Part shown: piece by piece, positions 1-5,767 of the stretch
Position numbering within the stretch: position 1 is the first letter of the stretch
Layout of the letters: each line of letters begins with the position of its first letter
Source: Candidatus Jacksonbacteria bacterium
GTDB lineage: Bacteria; Patescibacteriota; Patescibacteriia; UBA9629; GWA2-43-13
DNA length: 5,767 bases
Reading direction: 5' to 3'
NCBI GenBank assembly: GCA_018698735.1
Contig: JABIPD010000088.1
Location: 1 to 5,767 of the forward strand
Made by a program: the position numbers and the translations under genes
The notes under the pieces: model-generated
The model's input: only the letters and a program-made list of their open reading frames with translations
Databases searched by the model: none
Told to the model about the DNA's origin: nothing

Positions 1-754
1 CAGAAGTTTCTTCGCCAACCTTGTTTTTAGATTCTGTAGAAACAGGGGAGTAGGAAATTTGGTCTTCTGTTAACTCTGTGGTAATTTTTTGTTCGAGTGT
101 TTTTTTCGCCATCTCTCTCAACGTCGCTTGGAGTTTAATAGCGCTGGTGTCCATATCTGCTTGGGTAACAATGGCGATTGTTTTTTCTCCGCCCCCAAGC
201 GGTTCTCGAACTTCTCCGTATACGCTTTTTTGTCGGCTTGAATTAAGTTTAATAATAACAAGCTTTTGCCCGCCCTTTAATTCGCCTTCAACTCCTTCGG
301 TATCTGCGAGTACTTCTATTTCTAGCTCGCCTTTGGCTGGAACAATCGCATATTTTTGGGTGCGATAAATCATACCGCCTTCTTCAAGCTGGAGTTGGGT
401 GGTAGAAAGCAATGGCTGCGAAAGCGTAGATGTGTTTACTAGTGTTATGGTTCCTCTTACTCTTTCGGGAACTTTTTTGCCTTGTCCTTGAGGGGTAAAC
501 ACTTCTTTTTTTGTGGCTTCTGTTAATACTATCGTTCCGTTAATATGAGATAAATTTTCTGAGTCATCGGCTGTTGTTTGGTCTGTTATGGTAAAGGTAG
601 ATACTGCTAAAGAGCGGTCTGCTTTGGCAGTAATTTCTATAGTTGCTCGTGGGAGCGCGAAATGAACAATCGCGACAGCAATACCAATAATAACTACCAG
701 AAAAATAATGGCGATTAGTCTATAGGTACGTGGAGAAAATTGAAATTGCGACAT
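1..754 (-). CDS. Membrane-anchored baseplate-J-like protein, C-terminus cut off by window edge
   Basis: This reading frame is open from an ATG at 754 to the left edge: 251 residues with no stop, so the C-terminus is missing. The protein starts MSQFQFSPRTYR. A hydrophobic helix at about residues 13-34 follows R9 and R12, which suggests a signal anchor with the rest outside the membrane. After a beta-rich stretch (about 37-85), residues 100-170 hold GTITLVNTSTLSQPL, then EEGGMIYRT, then VPAKGELEIEVLADTEGVEGE. This order of motifs (a GTIT strand, a 'sqpLl.TT' segment, an acidic-G-x-x-[FY]-R-T turn, VPA.G, then an Ad..G segment) is what I associate with the 'baseplate J/gp47-like' annotation common in Patescibacteria. 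Residues 200-230 look helical and charged. The function is unknown; a cell-surface or secreted-structure role is only inferred. The start lies 22 nt after the dnaE stop and has no Shine-Dalgarno sequence, so it is probably translated from the dnaE transcript. I am confident in the gene and moderately confident in the family. Confidence 0.85.
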   Translation of the reverse strand, partial: MSQFQFSPRTYRLIAIIFLVVIIGIAVAIVHFALPRATIEITAKADRSLAVSTFTITDQTTADDSENLSHINGTIVLTEATKKEVFTPQGQGKKVPERVRGTITLVNTSTLSQPLLSTTQLQLEEGGMIYRTQKYAIVPAKGELEIEVLADTEGVEGELKGGQKLVIIKLNSSRQKSVYGEVREPLGGGEKTIAIVTQADMDTSAIKLQATLREMAKKTLEQKITTELTEDQISYSPVSTESKNKVGEETS

Positions 755-776
755 AGAGTAATATTAAATGGCAGTA

Positions 777-3700
777 CTATTGCTTGATAGAAACGAGCTG
801 TTTAATCATTTTAGGATGAACGGTGCTTTGGTTAACAAGGAGTTTTATGCGGTTTACAAGCTCTGGAGAGTAGGAAACAGATAAAGAGGTTTTAATTTTT
901 TTATTTAGGTTGTTGTTAAATATAAGATGAATTTTCCACTCGCCGGGATATGATTGTAAGAGTTTTTTTAGCTCTAACAAGGTTTGTTTTTGAACCGTGC
1001 TTGGAAGGGTAATAATAACGCAGGGTTCTGCTATGTGCTCTTCTACTGCTGCTACTGGCGCTTTATTAGGAATCTCTATTTCTGGTAATTTTGCTAAAGC
1101 TTTTTCTGATATCGGTTCAACTTTATTTACCAAAATTTTAGGGGTACCGTCTTTTAATGAGCACATTCCAGAAACAATAACGATCGCGTCATTTTCCCAC
1201 ATTTCGGGAGTTTTTTCCAGTGTTTTTGGAAATACAATTATTTCAAGCGTGCCAGACAAATCTTCGAGCGTTACAAACAGCATGGGTTGGTTTGCTTTGG
1301 TGAATATTTTTTTAGAAGCACATATAAGTCCTGCTACCACCACTTTTTGTTTTTCCATAAACCCAGAGGAATGCGTAAGCGGCACAACACGAGATTCCAA
1401 CTGCTCTCGCCATTCTTTCATTGGGTGTGAGGAAATATACAACCCTAACAGTTCTTTTTCCCATACCAATTTTTCTTTTTCGGAAATTTCTGGTCCATTT
1501 ATAACAGCAAAACGTTTGCTATCGTTACCTCCAGATTCATTCTGATCGTCTTGAACACCAAACATATTAAACTGCCCAGAATTTTTTTCTTGGTGTACTG
1601 TTTTTACATACTGCAAAATTGCTTCTATATTGTTTATTAATCCAATACGGTCTTCGAATCTATCAAACACGCCGGCTTTTAAAAGACTCTCGAGCGATTT
1701 TTTGTTAAGGTCTTTATCGGTAACTCTATGGAAAAGATCGTCTAAATTTTTGTAAGGGCCGTTTTCTTTTCTTTCGTCTATAATTACTTCTACAATATGT
1801 TCCCCGACATTTTTAATAGCCCCAAGCCCAAACCGAATAGTGGTTGGTGGCTCGTCATTTTTTCCAGGAACAACCCCGAAATGCAAGAAGCTTTCGTTAA
1901 TATCTGGCGGTAATACATGCAAGCCTAGTCTTTCTGATTCTGCAATCTCTATGGCTATTCTGTCGGAATCGCCTCGATCGGCGGTCATAAGAGCCGCCAT
2001 AAATTCAGCGGTATAGTTGGCTTTTAGGTAGGCTGTTTGATACGAAATAAGCGCATAGCATGCCGAATGCGAACGATTAAATCCGTATTGAGCAAACGGT
2101 TCTATAAAAGAAAAAATTTGTGCGCCTTGTTCTTTGGTTAGGCCGCTATGTGTTTGGCAGCCTTCAATAAATTGCTCTCGCATTTTATCGAGAAGTTCTT
2201 TTATTTTCTTTCCCATCGCTTTTCGTAACACGTCGGCGTCTCCCATACTAAAGCCAGCAAGATCTCTGGCCATTTGCATCACCTGTTCCTGGTATACTGC
2301 AATCCCAAATGTTTTGCTTAAGATTGGCTCTAGTTTCGGGTGAAGATAGGTTATTTCTTTTAAGCCCTTTTTGCCGGCAATATAATCGGGAATAAATTCC
2401 ATTGGTCCTGGCCGATAGAGCGCTCCCATTGCAATAAGGTCTTCTATGTTTGTTGGCCCAAGTTCTTTTAAGTAGCGTTTCATTCCAGAGCTTTCAAATT
2501 GAAAAATCCCCGTGGTATCTGCTCTTTGGAATAGTTCGTAGGTTGTTTTGTCGTCTAATGGGATTGCGTCTATATCGATTTCTTTGTGTCTGGTTTTACG
2601 GATAATTTTTAACGCATTTTCTATTACTGTTAAATTTTTTAACCCCAAAAAATCCATTTTTAATAACCCAAGTTTTTCTGCCGGTCCCATGGGGTATTGG
2701 CTTATTACCGTTTTGTCGGAAGAAGAAGCGTATTGGGTTGGGATATATTCGTCGAGTGGTTCGCGGGTAATAATAACGCCACATGCATGCACCGACGAAT
2801 GCCGTGCAACGCCTTCGAATTTTCGGGCGTTGTCTATAAGCCGTTTACAATCTGCTTCTTTATCGTATTTTTCTTTTAACTCTGGGTTTGCTACCAACGC
2901 TTTTTCTATGGTAACACCCGGGCCTGCTGGAATCATTTTAGATACTTCATCGCAATAGCTGTAGGGGTAATCAAGCACCCGGCCTACATCTCGTACTGCT
3001 GCTCGTGCAGCCATGGTTCCAAACGTAATAATTTGGCAGACTTTATCTTGGCCGTATTTTTTTTGAACGTATTCTAAAACCTCTTCTCTTCTGGTGTCGG
3101 CAAAGTCGATATCGATATCGGGCATCGAAATACGATCTGGGTTTAAAAATCTTTCAAACAGTAATTCGTATTCAAGCGGGTCTATATTCGTAATCCCAAT
3201 TAAATACGACAAAAACGAACCAGCTGCACTTCCACGCCCAGGGCCTACGACAATACCATTTGTTTTTGCCCAAGCAATAAAATCTTGAACAATCAAAAAG
3301 TAGGATTCATATCCCATTTTGGTAATAATAGAGAGCTCGTATTCTAGGCGATCTATTTTTTCTTTGTCGGCATCTGGAGAGGTAATATCGTTGCCTCTTC
3401 CTTCTGTTGTAAGCCCATATCTTTCGGTTAACCCTTTAAAAGCTAGTTCTCGTAAAAATTCTTTAGACGAAAGCCCATGAGGAACCTCGAAATGGGGGAG
3501 GATAGATTCTCCCATCGGAATAGTAATTTCCTCTACCGTTTCTGCGAGTTTTACGGTATTGCTTATAGCCTCGGGGGTGGCATGAAAATGCTGCTGCATT
3601 TCTTCTGCCGAAGACATTTCAAATGTCTCTGGTAAATATTTCATTCGTTTGGTGTCTTCTACCTTCTTTTTTGTTTGTAAACAAATTAAAATATCGTGGG

Positions 3701-4346
3701 CTTCGCTGTCTTCTTTGTTTACATAATGTACATCGTTGGTGGCAACAAGCGGTAGCCCAAATTCTTTTGCAATCCGAACAAGTTCGGTATTTACCTCTCC
3801 TACTTCTGGAATATGTGGGTGATGCTGGAGTTCGACATAAAAATCGCCTTCGTTAAATATAGAACGATACCATTCTAACTTTTCTTTTATCTTTTTTTCA
3901 TCTCCAGCCCGAATTGCGGACGGAACCTCTCCCTTTAAGCAGCCGGTGGTGGCGATTAACCCAGCGCTATGTTGTTTAAGTAATTCATGATCTACCCTTG
4001 GTTTATAATAAAACCCGTCGATATGAGCGCGGGTAGTGAGTTTAATAAGATTTTTATAGCCTTCGAAATTTTTTGCGAGCAACAGTAAATGATTGTTTTC
4101 GCGGTCTTGGGCGGTTTGTTTAGAGAATCGGTCTGGAGCAATATAGGCCTCTACTCCTATAATAGGTTTTATGCCAGCCTCTTTTGCGGCTTCGTAAAAT
4201 TCAATAGCACCATACATAACGCCATGATCGGTAAGCGCAATTGCAGGCATGTTAAGCTCTTTGGCACGGGAGACAATATCGGTTATTTTCCCTAATCCAT
4301 CGAGCAGGCTATAGGTGCTGTGGGTGTGAAGATGGACGAATGACAT
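777..4346 (-). CDS. dnaE: DNA polymerase III alpha subunit (replicative polymerase, PHP-containing)
   Basis: This is the catalytic subunit of the replicative polymerase, which extends DNA on the beta clamp in the cytoplasm. It is complete at 1189 residues, a normal DnaE length. The PHP domain (about 1-210) keeps HLHTHS (H7, H9), D16, TDHG (H41), GVEAY (E66), H86, TTGC (C136) and NDVH (D205, H207). The palm carries GPGRGSAAGS (368-377), the catalytic pair in PDIDIDF (D412, D414) and the third aspartate in KMDFLGL (D565). ALYRPGPME (642-650) and GFNRSHSACYA (755-765) belong to the fingers and thumb region. A helix-hairpin-helix-like FGLGAIKNVGE is at 839-849, a clamp-binding motif QFNMF at 925-929, and an OB fold at about 1000-1077. 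The last 110 residues form a poorly conserved C-terminal domain. I chose the ATG at 4346 because MSFVHLHTHS matches the family N-terminus. A TTG five codons upstream (4361) is possible but less likely. A weak GGGA lies about 9 nt before the ATG. No frameshift or missing catalytic residue is seen. Confidence 0.98.
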   Translation of the reverse strand: MSFVHLHTHSTYSLLDGLGKITDIVSRAKELNMPAIALTDHGVMYGAIEFYEAAKEAGIKPIIGVEAYIAPDRFSKQTAQDRENNHLLLLAKNFEGYKNLIKLTTRAHIDGFYYKPRVDHELLKQHSAGLIATTGCLKGEVPSAIRAGDEKKIKEKLEWYRSIFNEGDFYVELQHHPHIPEVGEVNTELVRIAKEFGLPLVATNDVHYVNKEDSEAHDILICLQTKKKVEDTKRMKYLPETFEMSSAEEMQQHFHATPEAISNTVKLAETVEEITIPMGESILPHFEVPHGLSSKEFLRELAFKGLTERYGLTTEGRGNDITSPDADKEKIDRLEYELSIITKMGYESYFLIVQDFIAWAKTNGIVVGPGRGSAAGSFLSYLIGITNIDPLEYELLFERFLNPDRISMPDIDIDFADTRREEVLEYVQKKYGQDKVCQIITFGTMAARAAVRDVGRVLDYPYSYCDEVSKMIPAGPGVTIEKALVANPELKEKYDKEADCKRLIDNARKFEGVARHSSVHACGVIITREPLDEYIPTQYASSSDKTVISQYPMGPAEKLGLLKMDFLGLKNLTVIENALKIIRKTRHKEIDIDAIPLDDKTTYELFQRADTTGIFQFESSGMKRYLKELGPTNIEDLIAMGALYRPGPMEFIPDYIAGKKGLKEITYLHPKLEPILSKTFGIAVYQEQVMQMARDLAGFSMGDADVLRKAMGKKIKELLDKMREQFIEGCQTHSGLTKEQGAQIFSFIEPFAQYGFNRSHSACYALISYQTAYLKANYTAEFMAALMTADRGDSDRIAIEIAESERLGLHVLPPDINESFLHFGVVPGKNDEPPTTIRFGLGAIKNVGEHIVEVIIDERKENGPYKNLDDLFHRVTDKDLNKKSLESLLKAGVFDRFEDRIGLINNIEAILQYVKTVHQEKNSGQFNMFGVQDDQNESGGNDSKRFAVINGPEISEKEKLVWEKELLGLYISSHPMKEWREQLESRVVPLTHSSGFMEKQKVVVAGLICASKKIFTKANQPMLFVTLEDLSGTLEIIVFPKTLEKTPEMWENDAIVIVSGMCSLKDGTPKILVNKVEPISEKALAKLPEIEIPNKAPVAAVEEHIAEPCVIITLPSTVQKQTLLELKKLLQSYPGEWKIHLIFNNNLNKKIKTSLSVSYSPELVNRIKLLVNQSTVHPKMIKQLVSIKQ

Positions 4347-4424
4347 ATAAATAAATCCCAAAAACAGATAACAAATTCATGGCTAATGTAGAGCAGGTCA
4401 ATCGAAAGAGAAGGCGAGCTTTAA

Positions 4425-4452
4425 ACTATTCAAACGGTAAGAATTTGTACAA
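4425..4452 (-). promoter_or_regulatory. Weak candidate promoter upstream of dnaE
   Basis: In the 125-nt gap between the small membrane protein and dnaE, the best minus-strand match I found is TTGTAC (4452-4447), a 16-nt spacer and AATAGT (4430-4425). Both boxes are poor (three and four of six consensus bases). A TTGACC at 4405-4400 has no fitting -10. The gap holds no hairpin with a T-run and no RNA gene that I can see. dnaE may therefore depend on the stronger promoter at 4845-4873 or on a non-consensus promoter here. Confidence 0.2.
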
Positions 4453-4471
4453 TGTTGTTTGGGAGGATGTG

Positions 4472-4795
4472 TTATGAGTGTATTTTTGGTTTTTTTGCAC
4501 GTGGTTTTTTTGTTGCTTTTTTCTTTTTCCCGAGCGCATCTGCAACATGGTCTACCAGTTCGGTGGTTGCTTTAGAAATTACCTGGCTCGATGTTGCTGC
4601 AATAACAAGCTTGTCTTTTAGTTCATCTAAAAATTCTATAAACAGCGTAGACGTGTGGCTCATGTTTTTTGTAATAGACCGTAAATCGTGGATAGTTCGG
4701 ATAACATAATACAGAGTCCAACACACAAATACGGTGATCCATACAACCGCTACCGCAAGAATAATATTTAACAGATCGTTTGATGATTCTATCAT
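4472..4795 (-). CDS. Small single-pass membrane protein with lysine-rich C-terminal tail (unknown function)
   Basis: I do not recognise a family for this 107-residue protein. It starts MIESSNDLLN. One hydrophobic helix spans about residues 8-32, containing WITVFVCW, and is followed by R33 and R39, which predicts the N-terminus outside and the C-terminus in the cytoplasm. Residues 35-88 look like an amphipathic, possibly coiled helix (ITKNMSHTSTLFIEFLDELKDKL, then SSQVISKATTELVDHVADAL). The tail from 90 to 104 is strongly basic, with ten K/R residues in KKKKATKKPRAKKPK, and could contact DNA, RNA or anionic lipid; that is inference. The overall plan (short N-terminal helix, then heptad-like helix) is like the small DUF948-type proteins, but I see no motif that proves it. 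It lies 125 nt upstream of dnaE on the same strand, with no clear terminator between, so co-transcription with dnaE is possible. A good promoter lies upstream at 4845-4873. No Shine-Dalgarno sequence precedes the ATG. Coding status is supported by the clean membrane plan and the promoter. Confidence 0.8.
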   Translation of the reverse strand: MIESSNDLLNIILAVAVVWITVFVCWTLYYVIRTIHDLRSITKNMSHTSTLFIEFLDELKDKLVIAATSSQVISKATTELVDHVADALGKKKKATKKPRAKKPKIHS

Positions 4796-4844
4796 AGAGT
4801 TTTTTTATATTGATATTCGTGAGTCTTTTGGAAAACTTTTTATT

Positions 4845-4873
4845 AGTATAACAGGCGGGGTGAGGTTGAACAA
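4845..4873 (-). promoter_or_regulatory. Sigma70-type promoter with extended -10 for the small membrane protein (and perhaps dnaE)
   Basis: Read on the minus strand, TTGTTC (4873-4868) is followed by a 17-nt spacer and TATACT (4850-4845, five of six consensus bases). A TGT triplet just before the -10 gives the extended -10 form. The -35 keeps only TTG. Transcription would start near 4838, leaving an untranslated leader of about 43 nt before the ATG at 4795, with no Shine-Dalgarno sequence in it. A second A/T-rich TATAAA at 4809-4804 lies closer to the start codon but lacks a matching -35. Confidence 0.65.
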
Positions 4874-4883
4874 GCGTTTTTTG

Positions 4884-5023
4884 AATTTCTAATTGACCTA
4901 ATTACTAATTGCACTAATCAATATCCAATGAATAAAACCTCAATGAATGCATGCCTGTTTGTGTATTGTTCCTTTGGTTATTGGGGATTGATTATACATT
5001 AGTGCAATTAGTAATTAGAAATT
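4884..5023. repeat. Imperfect 140-bp inverted repeat between divergent promoters
   Basis: The outer arms AATTTCTAATT (4884-4894) and AATTAGAAATT (5013-5023) are perfect complements of 11 bp. The next block ACTAATTGCACTAAT (4904-4918) pairs perfectly with 4998-5012 (15 bp). Further in, CAAT (4919-4922) pairs with ATTG (4987-4990), and CCAAT (4925-4929) with ATTGG (4980-4984). That gives 35 base pairs, broken by a 9-nt bulge on the left (4895-4903), a 7-nt bulge on the right (4991-4997) and a 2-nt mismatch. The roughly 50-nt loop contains two copies of CAATGAAT (4926 and 4941) and the palindrome GCATGC (4949-4954), close to the geometric centre. There is no ORF of note and no clear target-site duplication in the flanks. 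It could be a MITE-like or REP-like dispersed element, or a regulatory cruciform. It lies upstream of both genes, so it is not placed as a terminator for either. Confidence 0.85.
4889..4919 (+). repeat. Short CTAATT direct-repeat array in the left arm
   Basis: Four units follow one another: CTAATTGAC (4889-4897), CTAATTA (4898-4904), CTAATTGCA (4905-4913) and CTAATC (4914-4919), at spacings of 9, 7 and 9 nt. On the opposite strand the right arm carries CTAATTA, CTAATTGCA and CTAAT (5018 down to 4998) but lacks the CTAATTGAC unit. The array is therefore a modular part of the inverted repeat, and the arms differ by one unit. Confidence 0.8.
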
Positions 5024-5048
5024 TAAATATTTTTTTTCTGCACAATTT

Positions 5049-5077
5049 CTGACGCCTTCGTTCGTATATGCTATTAT
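5049..5077 (+). promoter_or_regulatory. Sigma70-type promoter with extended -10 for the plus-strand membrane protein
   Basis: The -35 box CTGACG (5049-5054, four of six consensus bases) is followed by a 17-nt spacer and the -10 box TATTAT (5072-5077, five of six). TG at 5069-5070, one base before the -10, makes it an extended -10. An A/T-rich tract at 5019-5048, including eight T residues at 5030-5037, sits where an UP element would be. Transcription would start near 5083-5085, only 2-4 nt before the ATG at 5087, so the message would be leaderless or nearly so. An overlapping alternative -10 (TATAGT, 5075-5080) would move the start even closer to the ATG. Confidence 0.7.
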
Positions 5078-5086
5078 AGTGTTAAT

Positions 5087-5767
5087 ATGTCCAGTGATCC
5101 TCATGAGCTTCTCGAGCAGTACCATCCGTTAAATAAACACGAAATTTCCGCTAGTATGTGGTGGCTTAACCACCGTAAGCATATGCGGTTGGTTTTAATT
5201 ATAGCGGTAGCAGTATTAATTGTTCTTTTTTGGACGCTTTCAATCTGGTGGGGAGTAAATTATATTTTTTCTTCTCGCAGTTATACACAATCACTTCTTG
5301 CTCCTGGGGGTGCTTTTCAGGCTGTACGGTTGAGTGCACAAGCAATTGATGTCCAGATTTCTTCTGTTACGTTAGTGAAAGGCTCTAAATCTGCTCAGAT
5401 TGTATGGTCGGTAAGAAACCCAAATGTTTCATATATTGCTAACACCTCTTTTAGGGTGCCAGATGCTTTAACACAGAAAGATTTGCCGATTGTTCGCTTG
5501 TATCCAGGCCAAACACAATGGTTTTCTGTAAGCGCGGCGACTTCTTTGCCTTCGGTAAATAGCTCGGATATTTCTGTTAATGTTGACTGGCAAAGAGTTC
5601 AACCAATGGACAAAGAATTATTACAAAATCTCTCGGCAGTATCAGTTGCAAATGTTCGGTACATACCAGCACAAGGAGTTGCTTTACCAGGAATTACTTT
5701 TGATATAAAAAACACCGCAGTCACTGGGTTTTGGGAATCTCGTGTTGCGGTGGTGGCCTCTGCTGGA
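5087..5767 (+). CDS. Single-pass membrane protein with extracytoplasmic beta-rich domain, C-terminus cut off by window edge
   Basis: The frame is open from the ATG at 5087 to the right edge: 227 residues with no stop, so the C-terminus is missing. The protein starts MSSDPHELLEQYHPLNKHE. A short cytoplasmic segment with a basic cluster (R30, K31, H32, R34) precedes one membrane helix at about 35-57, rich in Val, Ile, Leu and Trp. This predicts the N-terminus inside and the bulk outside. Residues 88-160 look like an Ig- or fibronectin-like beta sandwich: QISSVTLVKGSKSAQIVWSVRNPN, then an RLYPGQTQWFSV turn. A second similar unit seems to begin near 190 (VRYIPAQGVALPGITFDIKNTA, then FWESRVAVV). 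No enzymatic motif is visible, and I do not recognise a named family. The general form recurs, as I recall, among uncharacterised Patescibacteria membrane proteins. It is divergent from the minus-strand genes and has its own promoter at 5049-5077. No Shine-Dalgarno sequence is present, consistent with a leaderless transcript. Confidence 0.87.
   Translation, partial: MSSDPHELLEQYHPLNKHEISASMWWLNHRKHMRLVLIIAVAVLIVLFWTLSIWWGVNYIFSSRSYTQSLLAPGGAFQAVRLSAQAIDVQISSVTLVKGSKSAQIVWSVRNPNVSYIANTSFRVPDALTQKDLPIVRLYPGQTQWFSVSAATSLPSVNSSDISVNVDWQRVQPMDKELLQNLSAVSVANVRYIPAQGVALPGITFDIKNTAVTGFWESRVAVVASAG

Noticed and set aside
78..368. A 96-codon open frame on the plus strand near the left edge
   Set aside because: It overlaps the minus-strand baseplate-J-like gene, whose reading frame has a clear membrane anchor and family-like motifs. 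The plus frame is its shadow.
997..1545. A 182-codon open frame on the plus strand inside dnaE
   Set aside because: It is antisense to the well-conserved dnaE C-terminal region. Its translation is serine/threonine-rich without a recognisable domain, as expected of a shadow frame.
2548..2958. A 136-codon open frame on the plus strand inside dnaE
   Set aside because: It lies antisense to the conserved polymerase core and shows no domain or ribosome site; it is a shadow frame.
4346..4361. TTG at 4361 as the dnaE start, giving five extra residues
   Set aside because: The five added residues (MGFIY) are not part of the usual DnaE N-terminus, while the ATG at 4346 gives the standard MSFVHLHTHS form.
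4309..4380. A 23-codon minus-strand ORF (ATG at 4380) overlapping the dnaE start out of frame
   Set aside because: It has no ribosome site or recognisable leader-peptide feature, and short overlapping ORFs of this size are expected by chance.
4452..4709. An 85-codon plus-strand frame overlapping the small membrane protein, with a GGAGG-like sequence near 4462
   Set aside because: The GGAGG lies inside the frame, before an internal ATG (4474) rather than before its start. The opposite strand has the better promoter and a coherent protein plan. I kept the minus-strand gene, but this is the least certain choice in the window.
4884..5023. CRISPR array or integron attC site
   Set aside because: There are no regularly spaced long repeats with unique spacers. 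The arms lack the attC core consensus, and no cas or integrase gene is in view.
4884..5037. Inverted repeat followed by eight T residues, resembling a Rho-independent terminator on the plus strand
   Set aside because: No plus-strand gene ends before it within the window, the stem is AT-rich with a loop of about 50 nt, and the T-run fits better as an A/T-rich upstream promoter element.

Overview
The window is an AT-rich piece of bacterial chromosome with four protein-coding genes and one structured intergenic region. It most resembles a Patescibacteria / Candidate Phyla Radiation genome, possibly Parcubacteria-like. That assignment is an inference. It rests on a full-length DnaE with an intact PHP domain next to a single-pass membrane protein with a baseplate-J-like segment, on two further membrane-anchored proteins of no recognised family, and on the near absence of Shine-Dalgarno sequences. 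No rRNA, tRNA or marker phylogeny is present to confirm it.

Layout. Three genes run on the minus strand. Reading leftwards from the centre they are a 107-residue membrane protein with a lysine-rich tail (4795-4472), the replicative DNA polymerase III alpha subunit dnaE (4346-777), and a membrane-anchored baseplate-J-like protein that runs off the left edge (754-1). Only 22 nt separate dnaE from this last gene, so the two are probably co-transcribed. On the plus strand, a second single-pass membrane protein starts at 5087 and runs off the right edge.

The 291-nt divergent spacer (4796-5086) is the most distinctive part. It holds two outward-facing sigma70-like promoters, each with a 17-nt spacer and an extended -10 (TGN). 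Between them lies an imperfect inverted repeat of about 140 bp (4884-5023). Its arms are built from CTAATT units set at 7- and 9-nt intervals, and the left arm carries exactly one 9-nt unit more than the right. The right-hand promoter would start transcription only a few nucleotides before the ATG at 5087, which predicts a leaderless or nearly leaderless mRNA.

How the genes work together: DnaE performs chromosomal DNA synthesis on the beta clamp. The other three are envelope-associated proteins of unknown role, and nothing in the sequence ties them directly to replication. I found no CRISPR array, transposase, toxin-antitoxin pair, RNA gene or clear new multi-gene system. The intergenic inverted repeat is the best candidate for something undescribed.
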